Assembly (NCBI GenBank): GCA_963844805.1
Contig: CAWJPU010000003.1
Coordinates: forward strand, 1 to 64,000
From: JACCZR01 sp963844805
GTDB taxonomy: Bacteria; Actinomycetota; Thermoleophilia; Solirubrobacterales; Thermoleophilaceae
Length of the DNA: 64,000 nucleotides
Reading direction: 5' to 3'
The translations under genes and the position numbers were made by a program. Shown piece by piece: positions 8,594-17,869 of this stretch; positions within the stretch are counted from its first letter, which is position 1, and every line of letters starts with the position of its first letter. The notes beneath the pieces were generated by a model. It had not been told where the DNA came from, searched no databases, and was given only the letters and a program-made list of their open reading frames with translations.

Positions 8594-8666
8594 TGGGCCG
8601 GGGAGGATTCGAACCTCCGCGCGACGGATTATGAGTCCGCTGCTCTAACCCCTGAGCTACCGGCCC
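8594..8666 (-). tRNA. tRNA with CAU anticodon (Met elongator or Ile2)
   Basis: 73 nt folding into a full cloverleaf: acceptor GGGCCGG/CCGGCCC, D arm GCTC, anticodon loop CTCATAA with CAT at 8631-8633, and T arm GGAGGTTCGAATCCTCC. The CCA end is not encoded. A CAU anticodon with this body can be elongator Met or lysidine-modified Ile2. The D loop (AGGGGTTAGA) resembles Ile2 more, but sequence alone does not settle it. An element lies on its 3' side. Confidence 0.9.
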
Positions 8667-8799
8667 CGAGGGCCAATCTAGTCGGGGACGAGGCTGGCAC
8701 CCTGCTCCAGGTCAACGGCGCGTTGTCCGAGCTAACCGGCCGGCCCAAGCGCGAGCTGGTGAGGAGCGCCTGCAGCACCTCGCCGACCTCCTCCCCCTC

Positions 8800-10176
8800 C
8801 TAGTCCAGGAAGTCCTCGTCGCCGGGCAGGATCCCCTCCGAGGTGATCCGGAACTCGCGGATCGCCGGCTGGAGGTCGGTGGCACGGGCCTTCAGCACCG
8901 TCATCGCGCGCCGCAGGCCCTGACCGGTCCGTGCGTAGTGGAGCAGGATGACGTTGTCGGAGAGGTGCGAGATCCCCTCGTCTCCGGTGGTCGTCGGGTC
9001 GTAGAGCTCCCGAAGCTCCATCGTGAGCATGAGTGAGATGCCCCGCTTGGCACACCGCTGAGAGAGCGAGTAGAGGTACTCGCGGAAGCGCAGCGGATCC
9101 ACGACCGCGGTGCTCAGGTCGGTGAGCGAGTCGAGCAGGATGCGCCTCGCACCCACCGCTTCCGCGCGGTCGAGCAGCCCGTAGACCCACTCATCGACGT
9201 ACAGGTCCACCGGCGATGCGTGGAGGATCTCCACGCCGTCCTCTTTGAAGGACCAGCCGAACCCATTCGCCACCCGCTCCAGCTGCTGCGGGTCCTCTTG
9301 GAGCGACGCCACGATCCCAGGCTCCCCCTGCCTCGCCCCGTTGAAGATGAAGTGGAGGCCCATGAGGCTCTTGCCGCAACCCGAGGGCCCGGCGATGAGC
9401 GTGCTGGACCCGGTCCGGTAGCCCGTCGTCAGCAGCGCGTCCAGGGCCGGAATGCCCGACGAGGCGCGCTCCTCCGAGACCATGTAGTCCTCCCCGTCGA
9501 GGTCCGCCAGCCGCGGGAACACGTCGATTCCGTTTGACCCGAGGCGATACGCGTGGCGGCCCGAGAGGAAGTCCGAGCCGCGCAGCTTGAGCACCTCGAT
9601 GGCGCGGGTGGTGCGATCACCCGCGCGCTCCGAGTCCAGCGAGAGCACCGCGTCGGCGACCGCGAACTCCGGCGCCCACCTCATGTCCTCGGCGGTGTAT
9701 TCCCCGACCCAGAAGTGCGACGAGGGGAACACGCTTGCCCTGCCGGCGAGGTCGTGCAGGAAGCGGCGGAACTCCTCCTCTTCGGCGTAGGCGCGGAGCG
9801 CCCGGAAGGAGTCGATCACCACCGAGCCGGGCCGGCGCTCCTTGATCAGGCTGTCGATCCGCTCGAGGACGGCGGGAAGCCCGCCCCGGTTCAGCGCGCG
9901 CCCGAGGTCCTCGTAGAACACGGACACGCCAACCGCCGCGGAGTCGAAGAAGTCCAGGCCCTGGCCGTAGCGGACGAGCTTGTCGAACGGCTCCGAAGCG
10001 GTGGCCATGTAGACGGCCGGCCGCTCGGCGGTGGCGTTGTTGAACACGTACTGCTGGACGAGCATCGTCTTGCCGGTGCCGGGCGGCCCGACGACGAGGT
10101 TGATGGCGTCCTGCGGGAGCCCGCCGCCCAGGACGGCGTCGAGCCGGGGGGTGCCGCTCAGCAGACGGCGCTCCAT
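8800..10176 (-). CDS. Double-domain KaiC-like RecA-fold ATPase
   Basis: 458 residues with two KaiC modules. Module 1 (residues 1-225) has Walker A GPPGTGKT near residue 31 and Walker B SVVIDSF. Module 2 (240-458) has Walker A GPSGCGKS near 262 and Walker B RILLDSL. Catalytic acidic residues appear as SEPFDK and LQEDPQQ rather than the EE pair of the cyanobacterial clock protein. Outside cyanobacteria such proteins act in signalling and stress responses; no kaiA or kaiB is nearby. ATG 10176 overlaps by one base the stop of an HTH/receiver protein (TGATG), so the two are co-translated and probably work together. Confidence 0.85.
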   Translation of the reverse strand: MERRLLSGTPRLDAVLGGGLPQDAINLVVGPPGTGKTMLVQQYVFNNATAERPAVYMATASEPFDKLVRYGQGLDFFDSAAVGVSVFYEDLGRALNRGGLPAVLERIDSLIKERRPGSVVIDSFRALRAYAEEEEFRRFLHDLAGRASVFPSSHFWVGEYTAEDMRWAPEFAVADAVLSLDSERAGDRTTRAIEVLKLRGSDFLSGRHAYRLGSNGIDVFPRLADLDGEDYMVSEERASSGIPALDALLTTGYRTGSSTLIAGPSGCGKSLMGLHFIFNGARQGEPGIVASLQEDPQQLERVANGFGWSFKEDGVEILHASPVDLYVDEWVYGLLDRAEAVGARRILLDSLTDLSTAVVDPLRFREYLYSLSQRCAKRGISLMLTMELRELYDPTTTGDEGISHLSDNVILLHYARTGQGLRRAMTVLKARATDLQPAIREFRITSEGILPGDEDFLD

Positions 10177-10790
10177 CAGCTGCCCCGATCGACCATGGCG
10201 CTGGTCCCGAGAAGGTCGCGCACGGTCGAGATGAGGGCCAACGGGGCCAGCGGCTTGCGCAGCACAGCGTCAACCTCGCCGAGCACGGGGTGATCGCCTG
10301 CGTCGAGCGCCGAGATCGCCACGATCGGGCACGCCCCCTGTGCCCGCAGCCGCTTGCACAGCTCGAAGCCCTCGCCGCCGTCGATCAGCAGCTCGACGAT
10401 GGCGATATCGGGTGCCACCTGCTCGAAGCGGGCGAGCGCCTCGTTCGCGTCGAAGACCGCCTCGACCCCGTAGCCCTCCGTCCGCAGGAAGTACTCGGTC
10501 AGCTCGGCGGCGTACTCGTCGCGCTCGGCGAGCAGGACTAGCAGCCTGGTCCTGGTCCTGCGCCCGGCGGCTTCGGCCATCTTCTGGCTCAGCGCCTCGC
10601 CCGGCTCCTGCTCGCGCGCGAAGGCGAGAATCGCCTCGACGTCGTCCCTGGAGTAGAGGGTCTCCCCACCGAGGCCGACGCTGCCCCACTGATTGCCGAA
10701 GCGCTCCTGCCATGCCCTGACGGTGTCGGCCGGCACCCCGGTCATGCGCTCGACAGCGGCGATTCCGTAGATGGCGGACGACCGGTTCAC
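10176..10790 (-). CDS. MerR-type HTH protein fused to a pseudo-receiver domain
   Basis: About 204 residues from GTG 10790 (alternatives lie upstream). Residues 1-75 form a MerR-like helix-turn-helix (AVERMTGVPADTVRAWQERF, then YSRDDVEAILAF). Residues 90-200 form a CheY-like receiver: acidic AERDEY at strand 1, IAIVELLIDGGEGFELC at the phosphorylation strand, Ser in VAISAL, and Lys in LRKPLAP. The usual phospho-acceptor Asp (LLDL) is replaced by Glu (VEL), so normal phosphorylation is unlikely. Co-translated with the KaiC-like ATPase downstream. Probably a DNA-binding output or regulator for it (inference). Confidence 0.75.
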   Translation of the reverse strand: MNRSSAIYGIAAVERMTGVPADTVRAWQERFGNQWGSVGLGGETLYSRDDVEAILAFAREQEPGEALSQKMAEAAGRRTRTRLLVLLAERDEYAAELTEYFLRTEGYGVEAVFDANEALARFEQVAPDIAIVELLIDGGEGFELCKRLRAQGACPIVAISALDAGDHPVLGEVDAVLRKPLAPLALISTVRDLLGTSAMVDRGS

Positions 10791-10809
10791 GCGATCGAAG
10801 CGTACGCCC

Positions 10810-11648
<839 letters not shown>

Positions 11649-11652
<4 letters not shown>

Positions 11653-12083
11653 GCGTGCATCTGCCGCGAGCGCAGCTTGGTCTGCACCAGGAAGTTGTGG
11701 ATCGCGGTGCTCCCCACGTAGCCCAGTCCCAGCCCGGTGCCCGCGGCCACCAGAAGCCGCCACACCTCGACCGCGTGCTCGCGCGGGGTGCTGACGAGGT
11801 AGTACATGGGCGCCTCCCGGATCACCGTCACCGGGGCGCCGTCGAGGGCCGCGGCGCGCACGAGCTCCTCGGCCCGCGGGCCGACGATCGCCAGCGACTC
11901 GCCGTCCTCGCCCTCGTCCAGCAGGCCGATGCCCACCGCCCGCATGCAGACGGCCAGCTCTCCCGCCGGCGACCCGAAGTCGGCCGGCAGGGTCGCTCCC
12001 TGCTCGTAATGCATCCGCGCCCCGGCCCCGCGCAGCAGGTCATCGAGCGGGCCTGGCTGCGACGACCACGCCGGTGACGGCAT
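11649..12083 (-). CDS. GcvT-like folate-binding domain protein (short)
   Basis: 144 residues from ATG 12083. It resembles the N-terminal half of the aminomethyltransferase/YgfZ/sarcosine oxidase gamma fold: the pattern LAVCMRAVGIGLLDEGEDGE, SLAIVGPRAEELV and YYLVSTPREHAVEVWRLLVA corresponds to the usual alternation of strands with a Glu/His-rich helix. It is far shorter than GcvT (about 370 residues), with no second half in any frame. It is translationally coupled to purU (TTGA), consistent with a role in folate one-carbon metabolism. Exact function unknown. Confidence 0.55.
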
Positions 12084-12166
12084 GCGCGCCAAAGTATCAC
12101 CACGCACAAGCCGCACCATGTAGCGTGCGCCCGGAGGGAGAGGTACTCGAACGGAGGAGAGGTCCC

Positions 12167-13312
12167 ATGCCCATTCCCACCGAGCTCGTCGGCTCGCTTC
12201 CCCGTCCCCGGAAGCTGCAGGACGCCTACCAGAAGCTGGATGACGGGGAGATCGATGTCTCCGAGCTGGAGCAGCTTCAGGAGGAGGCGGCCGAGGACTC
12301 GATCAAGCGCCTCGAGCAGACGGGGGAGAACCTCGTCACCGACGGCGAGCAGCGCGAGTCGAGCTTCGCGACCTATCCGCTGACCACCACGCTCGCGGGC
12401 ACCGGCCTGGCCCCGAACCTGGCGGGCGACGGCCAGTACTTCGCCATCTTCGACGACGGCCACCATCGCCAGCTGCCGCGCCTGACCGGCGGTCCGTTCA
12501 GGTACCAGACGTACGCGTCGGAGTTCGTCGAGAAGAACAAGAAAATCGCGAGCAACGGCGTCAAGCAGGCCGTTATCGCGCCCTCGATGCTGATGCTGCT
12601 GTACCCGCTCGACGACGAGATCGAGGGCTACTCGCGCGAGGAGTTCCTCAGCGACCTGGTGGACGAGTGCGAGAAGGACATCCGCCAGTCCTTCGCCGCG
12701 GGCGCGGAACGCGTGTCGGTCGACTTCACCGAGGGCCGGCTGGCCAACAAGAACGACTCACGCAACCCGTGGACCGGGCGGGACATGCTGCAGGACTTCA
12801 TCGACCTCAACAACCGGGTGATGGAGCGCTTCTCGCCGGAGGAGCGCAAGAACATCGGGATCCACACCTGCCCGGGTGGCGACAACGACTCGGTGCACTC
12901 GAAGGACGTGCCGTACGAGAAGCTCCTGAACCACATGTTCGACATCAACGCGGGCTACTTCCTCATCCAATGCGCGAGCGAGGACGACCGCGAGACGGTC
13001 TACAAGCTGTGCGGCGCGAACCGCCGGGACGACGCCGACGGCGTCTCGCAGGTGTGCTTCATGGGGGTGATCAACCCGCTGACGCCGGACGTCGAGTCTC
13101 CGGAGCACGTCAAGGACGAGCTGCTCAAGGCGGCGGACCACATCGGGGTGGAGAACCTCGGCGCCACCGACGACTGCGGCTTCTCGCCGTTCAGCCGGGA
13201 CCTCAAGCCCCAGCACGGTGACGATCCGGACTACGCCCGCGACGTGGCGATGCAGAAGATCTCGAACCGCATCGAGGGCGCCCGGATGGCGTCGCAGGAG
13301 CTGGGCGTCTAG
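12167..13312 (+). CDS. MetE-family (cobalamin-independent methionine synthase C-terminal type) protein
   Basis: 381 residues; ATG 12167 with GGAGGAGAGG upstream. It starts with the family hallmark TELVGSLPRPRKL, has DGEQRESSF near residue 60, and carries the zinc-binding HTCPGGD near residue 230 and DDCGFSPF near 340. It corresponds to the catalytic C-terminal barrel of MetE only, about half the length of full MetE. Short archaeal and actinobacterial forms may transfer methyl groups from donors other than methyl-THF-polyglutamate. The physiological substrate is therefore uncertain. Single gene, divergent from the GcvT-like/purU pair. Confidence 0.8.
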   Translation: MPIPTELVGSLPRPRKLQDAYQKLDDGEIDVSELEQLQEEAAEDSIKRLEQTGENLVTDGEQRESSFATYPLTTTLAGTGLAPNLAGDGQYFAIFDDGHHRQLPRLTGGPFRYQTYASEFVEKNKKIASNGVKQAVIAPSMLMLLYPLDDEIEGYSREEFLSDLVDECEKDIRQSFAAGAERVSVDFTEGRLANKNDSRNPWTGRDMLQDFIDLNNRVMERFSPEERKNIGIHTCPGGDNDSVHSKDVPYEKLLNHMFDINAGYFLIQCASEDDRETVYKLCGANRRDDADGVSQVCFMGVINPLTPDVESPEHVKDELLKAADHIGVENLGATDDCGFSPFSRDLKPQHGDDPDYARDVAMQKISNRIEGARMASQELGV

Positions 13313-13319
13313 ACCGGCT

Positions 13320-14197
13320 TCAGCCGCCTAGCGGCCGGCAGCGGGCCTCGCTCGTGTCGAGGACCCTGCCGGTGGCCGAGCGGAACTCCAGCTTGGCCGT
13401 GGCTCCCGCGAGATCGATCCGCAGCGCGCCGAAGCGGTTGGCGCGGCTGAAGGCCAGCCTTGGGTCGCGCCCGTTCACGCCGTAGCGCTCGCGGTTGCGC
13501 TCGCGGCCGCCCGCGCCGGAGACGTACTGGTTCATCCCGTCGCGGCGGCGGAAGCGCTGCATGTTGTGGTCGTGGCCCGAGAGCACCAGGCGTGCGTGTC
13601 CCCGCAGTGTCCGCCACACCGAGCGAAGGCTGCGGGTGCCGGGCTTGTAGGCGCCCGCGCTCATGTACGGGCGGTGCATGAAGGCGATGCGGCAGGTGCC
13701 GCTACGGCGCCCCAGCGCGCGGCGCAGCCACCGCTGCTGGGCCGAGCCGCCGCCGTGCGGGGCCTCGGAGTTGAGGCTGATGATCTCCCAGTCGCCCGCC
13801 CGGAGGCGGTACCAGCTCGGCAGCGAGCGGCCCTTGGCTCGCCGCCAGTAGGGGAAGTACCCCGTGCGCCGGTTGCCCCACTCGTGGTTGCCGGGGGTGG
13901 GCGCGGTGATCCGGTTCAGGGCGCCGTAGACCGGGCTGTACCTGCGCCGGAACTCCGCCGCGGTGCCGCGCTCGTACACGTCGCCCAGGTAGAGGAACAG
14001 GTCGGGGCGGTCGGCGCGGATCGGGCGGGCGACCTGCCGGCCGTCGCCGCTGCCGTCGGCGCCGTCACCCACGGCCCAGATCACGGTGGACTCGCCCGAT
14101 TGGCGCGGGAACGGGGCCGGCTCGAGTTGCGGGGCGGCGGTGCCGCATCCCCCGCCGAGCGCGGCCGGCGCAGCGCGAGCGCAGCCAGGCGCCTCAC
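13320..14197 (-). CDS. Lipoprotein-type calcineurin-like metallophosphatase, frameshift in signal peptide
   Basis: GTG 14197 overlaps the upstream stop as GTGA. The N-terminus (RRLAALAL in one frame, then PAALGGGCG in another after an indel near 14165) forms a lipoprotein signal with Cys. The mature part has metallophosphatase motifs: VGDGADGSG, LFLYLGDVYERG (GDxxE), TPGNHEWGN (GNHE), IAFMHRPYMSAG, and VLSGHDHNMQRF (GHxH). It is likely an extracellular phosphoesterase. It forms an operon with the phosphodiester glycosidase and thioredoxin-like genes upstream. Confidence 0.8.
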
Positions 14198-15411
14198 TGC
14201 GATCGACCACCCAGCGCGTCGCTGACGGGCCGCTGGCCTGCCGTCGGACGGGCCGCCCGAGCTAGCCGCGACCCGACGACCATCGTGCGTCGAGCCGCCG
14301 CCGTCGAGGGCCAGGCCGTCGCGGGCCCGAGCGAGCGCAGCACCCGCGCGCGACTCGTTGAGCGTCGCGCCCGCGGCTCCAGCGCGGCTGGCGCGCCGTC
14401 GACGGTCACGAGCACCAGCGTGCCGTCGGGCGCGGACGCCGGCCAGGGTGCGCGGCCCGCGAGCCGCCAGGGCTGCTCGCTCGACGCGGTTGCGCACACG
14501 CACCTGGCCACGCGCGAGCAGCCCCGGGCCCGCCGCTGACCAGGTCCGCGCGGGCCGGGTCGAGCGCCTACGGCCGACCGTGAGCTGGGCGCGAACGCGA
14601 CGGCCGAGACCCGGGGCGGGCGTAGCGGGCCAGGAAGCGCGCGGCATCTCCGGTGCCCGTCAGCACGTAGCCGCGGCGCGGGACGGCGGTGTTGCCGCGG
14701 CGGCGCACGCTGCGCACCGACACCGCCGGTCACCACGGCCTCCACCCCGCCCGGCGGAGTGCCCGGTGCGCGAGCCGAAGCGCCGGGAGACCAACACCAG
14801 CTCGCTGGCGTCGGTGCAAAGCACGTTGGGGTCCGGGGCGCTGGGTCGGGCCGGTCGCCGCCGAAGCCGCCGCAGCCGGGCACCAGCCCGCGCGCCCGCT
14901 CGACACCGTCCAGGCCGCGGCGGTGCGAGCCCGAAGCGCACCGCTCCGCGCCAACCGGCCGCACGACGCCGCGGCCGCTCGCCGGCTTCGCGCGGGACGA
15001 GCAGCGCGCGTGCGACCGCGGACCGGCTCGCTCACCACGTGCCCGGCGGCTCGTCATCGCCCCCACCGGATCGCCGTTGGTGCGCCCGCGCGAGGCGAAG
15101 AAGCCGCCGTTGACCGCAGCGAGGGCTGCGCTCGGTCGCGGGCGCACCGCAGCCCACCGTCGCGCCGACCCCGTCACGCGGCGGTCGGACAGCGCCACAG
15201 CGAGGCGGCCGCTGAGCTGCGAGCCGGTCGACCTCGAGCACGTGAACGCGCCACGGGCCCCGAGCGCACGACGCGGGTGAGGGTCGAGGCCTGGGGCGAC
15301 GGGCTCGGTGCTGCGGGTCTCGGTCTGCCCGCCGGGCCCGAGGGGGAGGCCGGCGAGGGCGGCGGGAGCGACCAGCGCCAGCAGCGCCAGGGCGAGAAGG
15401 AGGGCCCTCAG
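14194..15411 (-). CDS. Secreted phosphodiester glycosidase (NAGPA domain), multiple frameshifts
   Basis: The start appears to be a CTG (15411) overlapping the upstream stop as CTGA; it gives a perfect signal peptide (RALLLALALLALVAPAALAG). The mature domain shows AAVNGGFFASRGRTNGDP near 15130-15080 and, in other frames, ASELVLVSRRFGSRTGH and LVLVTVDG. The family end motif ALDGGGST appears near 14310, followed by QRPVSDAL. This is the NAGPA/DUF2233 phosphodiester glycosidase fold, which removes sugar phosphodiesters. At least five indels break the frame. It is followed by the phosphatase gene with a GTGA overlap, suggesting a joint role on an envelope phosphosugar (inference). Confidence 0.7.
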   Translation of the reverse strand: MRALLLALALLALVAPAALAGLPLGPGGQTETRSTEPVAPGLDPHPRRALGARGAFTCSRSTGSQLSGRLAVALSDRRVTGSARRWAAVRPRPSAALAAVNGGFFASRGRTNGDPVGAMTSRRARGERAGPRSHARCSSRAKPASGRGVVRPVGAERCASGSHRRGLDGVERARGLVPGCGGFGGDRPDPAPRTPTCFAPTPASWCWSPGASARAPGTPPGGVEAVVTGGVGAQRAPPRQHRRPAPRLRADGHRRCRALPGPLRPPRVSAVAFAPSSRSAVGARPGPRGPGQRRARGCSRVARCVCATASSEQPWRLAGRAPWPASAPDGTLVLVTVDGAPAALEPRARRSTSRARVLRSLGPATAWPSTAAARRTMVVGSRLARAARPTAGQRPVSDALGGRSQ

Positions 15412-16404
15412 CCCCCGGTCACCTCGTTCACCGCGCGCTCGAGCTCGTTGACGCTGAACGGGCCCTCGACCCGGTACCGGATGCGCCCGCTCCTGTCGAT
15501 CACGAAGAGCCAGGGTTCGCTGTGGAGGTTCCATTTGACGACCTGCGGTCGCAGGCCCTTGGAGACCTCGTTGTCGCGGTAGATCTCCTGATGTATGAAG
15601 GCGGCGCCGCGGGCCCCGCGCGCCTTGACCTGCTCCGCGATGTCGACGACGGGGCCGCAGACGCGGCTCTGGCACAGGGCGGGCGTGGCGAACAGCAGCA
15701 CCGCCGGCTTCTTGCCGACGACGTCGGCAAAGTCCTCGTCGTGCATGGTCGAGGGCGGCACCCGGGTGTCGATCGAGCTCAGGTTGCCGGACACCGAGGC
15801 CTTGGTCGGGGTGGACACCTTGGGCGCCATGTCACCGACCTCGGCACCTTGCCCTTGGAGGTCACCGTCAGGGGGCCGCCCGCGGGCTGGCCACCACGAA
15901 ACGGTCGTCGAGCCGCACGACGCCCAGGACCTCGTAGCGGCCGGGCTTGGGGAATCGGAGGTCGGCCACGTAGAGGGACTTGGCGGCGTCCTTGTCCTTC
16001 TCCACGCCGGCGCTGCGGAACTCCGCGTCGGTGGCCAGCGACTCGTACCGGGCCGGGAACGGCCCGCGCGCTTGGCCGCCGCCGACGGGCGCCACGTACA
16101 CGGCGACCTTGGCGTCGGCCAGCTGGGAGCGAGCGCGGTCGAACAGGCCGAAGCCGAAGCGGTTGGTGCCCGGCTCGAGCTCGGACACCGCGGTGGCCAG
16201 CACCGGGCCGGCCTTGGCTCCCGGCAGCGTCCGGCGCACCTCGGCCAGCGAGCGGCCGGCGGGCTTGGGGAAGTCCTTGGGCGCGGCGACCGGAGGCGGC
16301 GGGTTGGACCCGGCATCGCCGTTTCCACCGCACCCGGCGGCGAGGGCGGCCGAGGCCAGCGCCCCTGCCAGCGCGGCCGACCGAGCGAGTTTCAGCACGG
16401 TCAC
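15408..16404 (-). CDS. Lipoprotein with C-terminal thioredoxin-like domain, frameshifted
   Basis: From 16404, MTVLKLARSAALAGALASAA then LAAGCGG is a lipobox signal. Residues 40-180 form a beta-rich domain (KSLYVADLRFPKPGRYEVLG). After an indel near 15860, residues 190-330 carry a thioredoxin fold: KPAVLLFATPALCQSRVCGP, IHQEIYRDNEVSKGL and WLFVIDRSGRIRYRVEG. The active-site region has C-x4-C (CQSRVC) instead of CxxC, so disulfide exchange of the usual type is doubtful. SCO/AhpC-like extracellular redox or copper chaperone roles are possible. First gene of a three-gene envelope operon. Confidence 0.75.
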
Positions 16405-16492
16405 GCTGCCGAGCGTAGAGGAGCGGAGGGTTCGCCCGCGAAGGTCGAAGGAGCCTTAACCCAGGCTTCGCTTTGCGTAGTCTGCCCGCCCT

Positions 16493-17215
16493 ATGGCAGA
16501 TCGCGCAGCGCTAATCACCGGTGGTTCAAGCGGCATCGGCCTCGCCGTCGCCCGAATGCTCGGCGAGGAGGGCTTCGGGATCACCCTCTCGGCCCGCCGT
16601 CCCGACAAGCTCGAGGAGGCCGCCGAGAGCCTGCGCGGCGAGGGCCTCGACGTCAACTCCGTGCCGGCCAACATGGCCAACGAGGACGACATCAAGGCGA
16701 TCGCGGAGTCCCACCGCGAGCGCTTCGGGCGCCTGGACGTCCTGATGAACAACGCGGGCGTCGGCATCGGCGGGGCCATCCACGAGGCCGAGACCAAGAA
16801 GCTGGACATGCAGCTGGACGTGAACCTGCGCGCCGTCTACCTGATGAGCCGCGAGACGATCCCCATGCTCAAGGAGGCGGGCAAGGAGCACTCGCGCGCG
16901 CTGGTGATCAACACCGCCTCGATCGCCGGCAAGTTCGGCCAGGGCTGGCTGGCCGCCTACTCGGCGACCAAGTTCGGCGTGGTGGGCCTGAGCCAGGCCA
17001 TGCACAAGGAGCTCGCCGCCGACGGCGTCAAGGTCACCGCCCTGTGCCCCGGCTTCGTCGACACGCCGATGACCGACTGGGTCCAGGAGCAGGTCTCCAA
17101 GGACGAGATGATCCAGCCCTCGGACATCGCCGAGGCGGTCCGCTACCTGCTGAACACCTCCCCGGCGTGCATCGTGCCGGAGATCCAGTTCGTGAGGCCT
17201 AGCGACCAGATGTAG
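16493..17215 (+). CDS. Short-chain dehydrogenase/reductase
   Basis: 240 residues, classical SDR. TGGSSGIG cofactor motif at residues 10-17, NNAGVGIGG near 87, catalytic Ser in NTASIAGK near 138, YSATK (Tyr/Lys) near 152, and PGFVDTPM near 177. The Arg-Arg after strand 2 (SARRPDK) favours NADPH. Substrate unknown. Its end overlaps the end of the convergent gene by 17 bases. Confidence 0.9.
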   Translation: MADRAALITGGSSGIGLAVARMLGEEGFGITLSARRPDKLEEAAESLRGEGLDVNSVPANMANEDDIKAIAESHRERFGRLDVLMNNAGVGIGGAIHEAETKKLDMQLDVNLRAVYLMSRETIPMLKEAGKEHSRALVINTASIAGKFGQGWLAAYSATKFGVVGLSQAMHKELAADGVKVTALCPGFVDTPMTDWVQEQVSKDEMIQPSDIAEAVRYLLNTSPACIVPEIQFVRPSDQM

Positions 17216-17777
17216 TGAGCTCGCGGCCCCGCTCGCGCTCGCTCTTGGCGGCCTCGGCCGCCTCGAGCTCGGCGAGGGCCCGCTCGTACTCGTCCAGGCG
17301 GCGGAAGGGCCGCAGCCACGACCAGCCGCCCTCCTTCTTGAGCTCCTTGGTGCGGTCGCGCTCGCCCGTGTCGCGCTTCTCGCGCTCGGGCTCGGGCTGC
17401 GGGCGCTCCTGGAACTCGCGGGACATCCGGTACTCCGCGATCGCCTGGCCCAGCTCCGTCTGGTTGACGCCGGACTCGATGGTGATGCTGGCCTCGAGCA
17501 TGGTCCGCAGCGTGCGGAGCTCGCGGTCGTTGGCCGGGCGCGGGCCGTTTCCGGCGCCGGTGTAGCGGTCCCACGCGCGGGCGAAGCTGGCGAGAGCCGT
17601 GCGGCCGCCGTGGCGGTGCGCCGCCAGCATCGGGCACACGCCGCCCTCGCGGTCGGTGTAGGCGCCGACGATGATGCGGTTGGCGTCCATGCCGTCGAGC
17701 ATCGCCCGCCGCGTGTCCAGCGGCAGGCAGTCGATGGCGGTTCGGAGCTGTCGGGCGGGGCGGCGACGCGTTCTCAT
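17199..17777 (-). CDS. Conserved hypothetical protein with charged C-terminal tail
   Basis: 192 residues from ATG 17777 with GAGG 5 bases upstream. The N-terminal 100 residues (RTAIDCLPLDTRRAMLDGMD, then RIIVGAYTDREGGVCPMLAA, then LASFARAWDRYTG) form a helical domain that is not assigned to a named family. The tail is rich in Glu, Arg and Lys. The pattern of helices and the conserved-looking GGVCPMLAAHRHGG are compatible with a small cytosolic regulatory protein. Function unknown. Confidence 0.65.
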   Translation of the reverse strand: MRTRRRPARQLRTAIDCLPLDTRRAMLDGMDANRIIVGAYTDREGGVCPMLAAHRHGGRTALASFARAWDRYTGAGNGPRPANDRELRTLRTMLEASITIESGVNQTELGQAIAEYRMSREFQERPQPEPEREKRDTGERDRTKELKKEGGWSWLRPFRRLDEYERALAELEAAEAAKSERERGRELTTSGR

Positions 17778-17869
17778 AGGATCCTCGGCGCTCGACCGGG
17801 TTCGCAGGAGGCTAAATCCGCCCGTCGGAGACTTCAAGGTGTCCCCTGCGCCACGAAAGGAGAATTGCA

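Noticed and set aside
12084..12166. Riboswitch upstream of the MetE-family gene
   Set aside because: The leader is only 83 bases and holds no recognisable cobalamin or SAM riboswitch core.
14194..15675. Long open frame of 493 codons read as one protein
   Set aside because: It is a shadow that mixes frames of the thioredoxin-like, glycosidase and other genes; the motifs of the glycosidase sit in several frames.
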